NCBI RefSeq assembly: GCF_000263715.2
Contig: NZ_CM001514.1
Coordinates: 6,233,496 to 6,297,495, forward strand
Direction: 5' to 3'
From: Pseudomonas synxantha BG33R
Lineage (GTDB): Bacteria > Pseudomonadota > Gammaproteobacteria > Pseudomonadales > Pseudomonadaceae
DNA: 64,000 bases
Shown here: positions 59,516 through 64,000 of the stretch, piece by piece
How positions within the stretch are numbered: position 1 is the first letter of the stretch
Layout of the letters: each line of letters opens with the position of its first letter
Position numbers and translations under genes: made by a program
The notes under the pieces: generated by a model
What the model was told of the DNA's origin: nothing
Seen by the model: the letters and a program-made list of their open reading frames with translations, nothing else
Databases searched by the model: none

Positions 59516-60886
59516 CTATTTACCGATGCAGAAGCTGGAGAAGATCCTGCCCAGCAAATCGTCCGAGCTGAACGCGCCGGTAATTTCTCCCAGCAGTTGC
59601 TGTGCTTGACGTAAATCTTCAGCCAGCAGCTCCCCAGCACCCGCCAAGGTCAGCTGCGCCCGGCCGTGCTCCAAGGCGGCACTGGCATGGCGCAGTGCCT
59701 CAAGATGCCTGCGACGTGCACTGAAGCTGCTTTCCGAGGTCTGTTCATAGCCCATGCAGGCCTTGAGATGCTCACGCAGCAATTCCAGGCCGTCACCTGC
59801 CGCTTTGGCGCTCAGGCTGATAGTGACATGGCCATCCTCACTGGTTTGCAGGGCAATCGCTTCACCCGTCAGGTCGGCCTTGTTACGAATCAAGGTGACT
59901 TTGGCCGGGTCAGGCCGTTGCTCAAGGAATTCTGGCCACAGCGCAAAAGGATCCACAGCTTCCGGTGCCGTGGCATCGACAACCAACAACACACGATCGG
60001 CTTCCCCGATAGCCTTGAGCGCGCGTTCCACACCAATTTTTTCCACCTGGTCGTCGGTGTCGCGCAGCCCGGCGGTGTCGACGACGTGAAGCGGCATGCC
60101 GTCGATGTGGATATGTTCGCGCAAGATATCCCGGGTAGTGCCGGCAATCTCGGTGACGATCGCCGCCTCGCGCCCTGCCAGGGCGTTGAGCAGGCTGGAT
60201 TTTCCGGCATTGGGCCGGCCGGCAATCACTACGGTCATGCCATCGCGTAGCAACGCGCCCTGCCCGGCTTCACGCAGGACTGTGGATAATTCCTCACGGA
60301 CCTTATCCAACATCGCCAGCACATGGCCATCCGCGAGGAAGTCGATTTCTTCTTCGGGAAAATCGATCGCCGCTTCAACGTAGATACGCAGGCTGATCAA
60401 TTGCTCGGTCAAGTTATGCACACGCAGGGAAAAAGCCCCCTGCAATGAGCGCAAAGCGTTACGCGCAGCCTGTGCAGAACTGGCTTCGATCAAATCCGCA
60501 ATCGCTTCGGCTTGAGCCAAATCTAGCTTGTCGTTCAGAAATGCCCGTTCACTGAATTCCCCTGGCCGTGCCAGGCGGCAACCCAGTTGCAAACAACGCT
60601 GCAGGAGCATATCCAGGACCACAGGACCACCGTGCCCCTGTAATTCCAGGACATCTTCACCGGTGAAAGAGTTTGGTCCCGGAAAATAGATCGCCAAACC
60701 CTCGTCCAATACGCTTTGGTCGGCATCCAGAAACTGGCCGTAATGGGCATAACGGGGTTTCAGCTCTCGGCCACTGATTGCCTTGGCCGCAACGCCCGCC
60801 AAGGGCCCGGAAATTCGAACGATACCGACTCCGCCTCGGCCCTGAGCGGTGGCGACAGCAGCGATGGTTTCACGAGGAGCGCTCAT
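59516..60886 (-). CDS. mnmE: tRNA modification GTPase MnmE (TrmE)
   Basis: This 456-residue GTPase is the partner of MnmG. The N-terminal folate-binding domain ([20 protein letters not shown]) is followed by a helical domain and the G domain ([44 protein letters not shown]). It ends with the conserved CIGK motif that carries the functional Cys. The start at 60886 ([10 protein letters not shown]) is the family start; the six extra residues upstream would need TTG. Confidence 0.97.
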   Translation of the reverse strand: MSAPRETIAAVATAQGRGGVGIVRISGPLAGVAAKAISGRELKPRYAHYGQFLDADQSVLDEGLAIYFPGPNSFTGEDVLELQGHGGPVVLDMLLQRCLQLGCRLARPGEFSERAFLNDKLDLAQAEAIADLIEASSAQAARNALRSLQGAFSLRVHNLTEQLISLRIYVEAAIDFPEEEIDFLADGHVLAMLDKVREELSTVLREAGQGALLRDGMTVVIAGRPNAGKSSLLNALAGREAAIVTEIAGTTRDILREHIHIDGMPLHVVDTAGLRDTDDQVEKIGVERALKAIGEADRVLLVVDATAPEAVDPFALWPEFLEQRPDPAKVTLIRNKADLTGEAIALQTSEDGHVTISLSAKAAGDGLELLREHLKACMGYEQTSESSFSARRRHLEALRHASAALEHGRAQLTLAGAGELLAEDLRQAQQLLGEITGAFSSDDLLGRIFSSFCIGK

Positions 60887-60921
60887 CAGCAGGTTCCAGA
60901 ACAAAAGTGACGGAAAGCAAA

Positions 60922-60940
60922 ACGCCCCACTAGGGGGCGT
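60922..60940 (-). terminator. Hairpin between yidC and mnmE
   Basis: ACGCCCC-ACTAG-GGGGCGT with TTTTG on the minus-strand side, between the yidC stop and the mnmE start. It could terminate or attenuate the yidC transcript before mnmE. A perfect DnaA box (60950-60958) lies beside it. Confidence 0.65.
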
Positions 60941-60965
60941 CTTGAGTGGTTATCCACAGAGTAAA

Positions 60966-62648
60966 TTACGCCTCGGCTTTTTTGGTAGCCGCTTCGATCT
61001 TACGTGTGATGTACCACTGTTGAGAGATCGACAACACGTTGTTGACCACCCAGTACAGTACCAAGCCAGCAGGGAACCACAGGAAGAAGAAGGTGAAGAT
61101 GATTGGCATCATTTTCATTACCTTGGCCTGCATCGGATCCGGCGGGGTTGGGTTCAGACGCTGCTGGATAAACATGGTCGCGCCCATGATGATCGGCAGG
61201 ATAAAGAACGGGTCCTTGATCGACAGGTCAGTTATCCACAGCATGAACGGCGCTTGGCGCATTTCCACGCTTTCCAGCAGTACCCAGTACAGCGACAGGA
61301 ACACCGGCATCTGTACCAGAATAGGCAAGCATCCACCCAGCGGGTTGATCTTCTCTTTCTTGTACAGCTCCATCATGGCCTGCGACATTTTCTGCCGGTC
61401 ATCGCCATGTTGTTCTTTCAGTGCCGCCAGTTTCGGGGCAACAGCACGCATACGCGCCATCGACTTGTAGCTGGCTGCCGACAGTGGGAAGAAGATCCCC
61501 TTGATCAGCATGGTCAGGAAGATGATCGACCAGCCCCAGTTACCGACGATGCTGTGGATATGTTGCAACAGCCAGAAGATCGGCTGGGCAATGAACCACA
61601 GGAAGCCGTAATCCACAGTCAGTTCCAGACCTGGGGACAACTCTTTCAATACGGCCTGGCTTTTAGGGCCGGCGTACAGCGTAGCGCTGGTTTCAGCCTT
61701 GGCACCTGGAGCGACGGTCAACGCCGGGCCAGTGAAGCCAATGATGTAGTTGCCCTGGCTGTCCTTGCGGGTTTGAACCAGGTTCGCGTCGCCCTTGTTC
61801 GGAATCCAGGCGGTTACGAAGTAGTGCTGCAGCCACGCTACCCAGCCACCCTGGACGGTTTCTTTCAGCGTGCCCTTGTCGATATCTTTCATCGACACTT
61901 TTTTGTACGGCTCGTTACTTGTCCACAGGGCGGCGCCCAGGTAAGTCGCGGTGCCGGTGGCGGTGCTGGAAGACGGATCGGAGCTGGCGTCACGCTTGAG
62001 CTGGGCAAACAGGTTGCCGCTCCAGGCTTTGTCGCTGGTGTTGTCGATCAGGTAAGTGACCTTCAAATCGTACAAACCACGGGTAAAGCTGAAACGCTTG
62101 ATGTAGTTGACGCCGTCGAGGCTGAATTTCAGGTCGACGTTCAACTGGTTCTGGCCGTCTGCCAGTTGATAAGTCTTTTGCTCGGTCGAATAAACCGGAC
62201 GACCGGTAGCACGTGCATCCGGACCATTGGTGCCGGTCAGGCCGCTTTGCGCCAGATAAGTACGTTCACCGCCGTTATCGAACAGCTGGAACGGAACATC
62301 CGGATGATCCTGGCGACGTGGATAAAGCGGCAGCTTCAGCTGTGCGATATCACCACCTTGTGGGTCGATAGCCAGGTCGAGCACATCCGTTTTCACGTGG
62401 ATGAGGTCTTTGTTGGTGACCACTGGCGTTTCTAACGGGGCACTTGTCTCGCCATTCGCGCTGGGAACATCGGCACTCGCGGACGCATTGTTACCCAGCG
62501 GGGTGTCCGGAATAGCCGGCGCAGCCTGATTGGTAGCAACATTCTGAGTCGGCAGGGCAGCCTGGCCGTAGTCCTGGTTCCATTTAAGGACCATGACATA
62601 GGACACGATTGCCAGGGCGACGATCAGGATTGTGCGTTTAATATCCAT
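60966..62648 (-). CDS. yidC: Membrane protein insertase YidC
   Basis: This 560-residue inner-membrane insertase has an N-terminal membrane helix (IKRTILIVALAIVSYVMVLK), a large periplasmic domain (about 60-340) and the conserved five-helix C-terminal core (about 350-545; ARMRAVAPKLAALKEQHGDD, PLGGCLPILVQMPVFLSLYW). It inserts Fo subunits such as the c subunit made by the nearby atp operon. It follows yidD by 2 nt. Confidence 0.97.
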   Translation of the reverse strand: MDIKRTILIVALAIVSYVMVLKWNQDYGQAALPTQNVATNQAAPAIPDTPLGNNASASADVPSANGETSAPLETPVVTNKDLIHVKTDVLDLAIDPQGGDIAQLKLPLYPRRQDHPDVPFQLFDNGGERTYLAQSGLTGTNGPDARATGRPVYSTEQKTYQLADGQNQLNVDLKFSLDGVNYIKRFSFTRGLYDLKVTYLIDNTSDKAWSGNLFAQLKRDASSDPSSSTATGTATYLGAALWTSNEPYKKVSMKDIDKGTLKETVQGGWVAWLQHYFVTAWIPNKGDANLVQTRKDSQGNYIIGFTGPALTVAPGAKAETSATLYAGPKSQAVLKELSPGLELTVDYGFLWFIAQPIFWLLQHIHSIVGNWGWSIIFLTMLIKGIFFPLSAASYKSMARMRAVAPKLAALKEQHGDDRQKMSQAMMELYKKEKINPLGGCLPILVQMPVFLSLYWVLLESVEMRQAPFMLWITDLSIKDPFFILPIIMGATMFIQQRLNPTPPDPMQAKVMKMMPIIFTFFFLWFPAGLVLYWVVNNVLSISQQWYITRKIEAATKKAEA

Positions 62649-62650
62649 GA

Positions 62651-62896
62651 TTACTCGGCCATCGAAGAAGAACGGGAGGTAGGGATAGGTGGAACCGGGT
62701 CATAACCACCGGGATTCCACGGATGACAGCGACCTAAACGACGAAAGGTCAGCCAGCCACCGCGCAGAAGACCATGATTTTCTATGGCCTCTAACGCGTA
62801 GCAGGAACAACTGGGGTAGAAACGACAGTGGCTGGCCATCAGAGGACTAATGGCATAGCGATAAAACTGGATCGGAACGATTGCCAGTTTACGCAT
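62651..62896 (-). CDS. yidD: Membrane protein insertion efficiency factor YidD
   Basis: This 81-residue small amphipathic protein has the family core [20 protein letters not shown] and [16 protein letters not shown] with three conserved Cys. The ATG at 62896 overlaps the end of rnpA by 8 nt, as is usual. It helps YidC-dependent insertion. Confidence 0.95.
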   Translation of the reverse strand: MRKLAIVPIQFYRYAISPLMASHCRFYPSCSCYALEAIENHGLLRGGWLTFRRLGRCHPWNPGGYDPVPPIPTSRSSSMAE

Positions 62897-63296
62897 CAAG
62901 GCTGTCTACCCCTACAGTTTCGGTGCTGACTGCTGGTGCTGGCTTGTGGGTACGAGCCAAACGTTTCCAGAGCTTGCCGAAATGCTGAATCAATTCGGGG
63001 TTTTCTACATCACCCAAGCCTTTGCGCGCGACGATAACAATATCCCAACCAACCAGAGTGTCCTGGTGGAGGCGAAACGATTCGCGCATCAGACGCTTGA
63101 GGCGATTGCGCTCAACGGAGAGCTTGACGCTCTTCTTGCCAATCACCAGCCCGAGACGGGGGTGATCAAGATCGTTGTTACGCGCTAGGAGCAGGAGATT
63201 TTTCCCCGGAACCTTGCCGGTGGGGGAGTCAAAGACTGCCTTGAAATGCCGGGGAGTAAGCAGACGCTTTTCCCGACTGAAGTCCTGACTCACCAC
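62889..63296 (-). CDS. rnpA: Ribonuclease P protein component RnpA
   Basis: This 135-residue basic protein is the partner of the RNase P RNA in tRNA 5' processing. It starts at GTG (63294-63296), read as [20 protein letters not shown]; the longer open frame upstream runs into rpmH and is a shadow. The RNR motif is [19 protein letters not shown] near 60-78. Confidence 0.95.
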   Translation of the reverse strand: MVSQDFSREKRLLTPRHFKAVFDSPTGKVPGKNLLLLARNNDLDHPRLGLVIGKKSVKLSVERNRLKRLMRESFRLHQDTLVGWDIVIVARKGLGDVENPELIQHFGKLWKRLARTHKPAPAVSTETVGVDSLDA

Positions 63297-63309
63297 CAGT
63301 ACCGGATTA

Positions 63310-63444
63310 TCAAACTGCCAGACGCGCACGACCTTTGGCGCGGCGACGCGACAGGACAGCACGGCCGTTCTTGGTAGCCATGCGAGCACGGAAGCCGTGA
63401 GTACGGGCGCGTTTGATGGTGCTTGGTTGGAAAGTACGTTTCAT
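63310..63444 (-). CDS. rpmH: Ribosomal protein bL34
   Basis: This 44-residue protein reads [20 protein letters not shown] then [20 protein letters not shown], ending RLAV. It is among the most conserved short genes. It starts the rpmH-rnpA-yidD-yidC-mnmE line, 13 nt before rnpA, transcribed away from oriC. Confidence 0.98.
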   Translation of the reverse strand: MKRTFQPSTIKRARTHGFRARMATKNGRAVLSRRRAKGRARLAV

Positions 63445-63540
63445 GGCGTTGTTACCTGGTTCGTCCACAACGGGCCGGAATGGCCCCCGTTTTAAGAGAC
63501 CGGCGATTCTAGAGAAAGCAAGCCTCTAGGTCAATTTCCA

Positions 63541-64000
63541 ACCAGCTTTTCCTTCAATTAGATCTTTGTTGCCTTCCGAGCCGTTCTGCTTTCATCCGCC
63601 ATGCCATAGATATAAAAATAAAGAAGGAAGTTATTTAAAGCTTTTCTGTAAAGCTTATAAAAGCTAGCCAGGCGATCATCTGTGGATAACTGCCTTTAGC
63701 CCTTATTCTGCGTGCTGTACAGAGAATGACAACACCGGGGAGAAGCAGTGCTCTGCCTGTGCTGCGCTATCGGATAAGCTGTGCGTGGAATGGGTTGTTA
63801 TCCACAGGCCAGTTACCCACAGACTTTTGCCCCCACTTGTGCAACGAGCTCAGGGTGGCTTATCCACAGAGCTTATGCACAGACCATTGGTCGCCTTTTC
63901 TGCGGTTAACACATTGATTTTGGGTGCCCTGTGAGCAACCTACATGTGGATAAGTGGGCGGCTGGTCGCTACAATGGCGGCTGTTTTTGCCTCACCGGCT
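63541..64000. other. oriC: Chromosomal replication origin region (oriC), left of dnaA
   Basis: This rpmH-dnaA intergenic region holds perfect DnaA boxes at 63681-63689, 63798-63806, 63860-63868 and 63955-63963 and single-mismatch boxes at 63813-63821 (TTACCCACA) and 63873-63881 (TTATGCACA). An AT-rich stretch at about 63608-63665 (ATAAAAATAAAGAAGGAAGT, TTATTTAAAGCTTTTC) is a likely unwinding element. The position between rpmH and dnaA is the known origin of Pseudomonas. dnaA itself starts beyond the window. Confidence 0.9.

Noticed and set aside
60849..62435. 528-residue plus-strand frame over yidC
   Set aside because: Antisense shadow of yidC.
63726..63917. 63-residue plus-strand frame in oriC
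   Set aside because: It spans DnaA boxes and has no ribosome site or family resemblance.

Overview
The window is chromosomal DNA of a Pseudomonas, most likely of the P. fluorescens group. The evidence is the gene order rpmH-rnpA-yidD-yidC-mnmE-mnmG-rsmG-parA-parB-atpIBEFHAGDC-glmU-glmR-glmS running away from a DnaA-box cluster at the right edge, the left-hand pycA/oadA-LysR-uvrD neighbourhood, the high GC content with typical pseudomonad codon use, and several copies of the P. fluorescens type REP/REPIN repeat (TGTGGGAGGGGGCTTG and its inverse). No rRNA, tRNA, prophage, IS element or CRISPR array is visible.

Layout: (1) 1-9.6 kb: two-subunit pyruvate carboxylase (oadA partial, pycA) with a divergent LysR regulator, an RpiR/HexR-like regulator with a clear palindromic operator, a membrane PAS-GGDEF-EAL protein and uvrD. 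(2) 9.8-15.2 kb: a Tim44-like protein, an SMI1/KNR4 protein, a CPA2 antiporter, an acyl-CoA thioesterase, pdxY and a DUF3301 protein. (3) 15.2-25.2 kb: a zinc-starvation (Zur) locus with two identical Zur boxes. One lies between dksA2-zigA-DUF1826-COG0523 and a small secreted protein. The other lies between an amidase and folE2-znuCBA-like-gamma carbonic anhydrase-dihydroorotase. The dihydroorotase is a pseudogene with an internal deletion. (4) 25.2-28.6 kb: DUF3617 protein, cardiolipin synthase and cyclopropane fatty acid synthase. (5) 28.7-36.6 kb: a bufferin-type RiPP operon (precursor, DUF692 MNIO enzyme, DUF2063 partner), then a four-gene operon of three SPFH (HflK/HflC-like) membrane proteins, one with a His-rich N-terminus, and an HmtA-like P1B ATPase. 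A degenerate Zur-like box precedes this second operon. (6) 36.9-42.6 kb: a six-gene phospholipid operon related to E. coli ynbABCD. (7) 43-64 kb: glmS, glmR, glmU, the complete F1Fo ATP synthase operon, parAB, rsmG, mnmG, mnmE, yidC, yidD, rnpA, rpmH and oriC; dnaA lies just beyond the right edge.

Working together: the centre of the window is a metal-homeostasis neighbourhood. Under zinc shortage, Zn-independent or Zn-sparing replacements (FolE2, DksA2), COG0523 GTPases, a Znu-type ABC importer and probably the HmtA-like ATPase would be induced. The adjacent bufferin operon is of a type linked to copper or other thiophilic metals. Lipid functions cluster beside it (cls, cfa, the ynb-like operon). 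The best candidates for incompletely described systems are the SPFH-trio/P1B ATPase operon and the ynb-like phospholipid operon. A perfect 14-bp parS core inside folE2 and an AT-rich, DnaA-box-bearing gap between mnmG and mnmE are the most notable non-coding signals.
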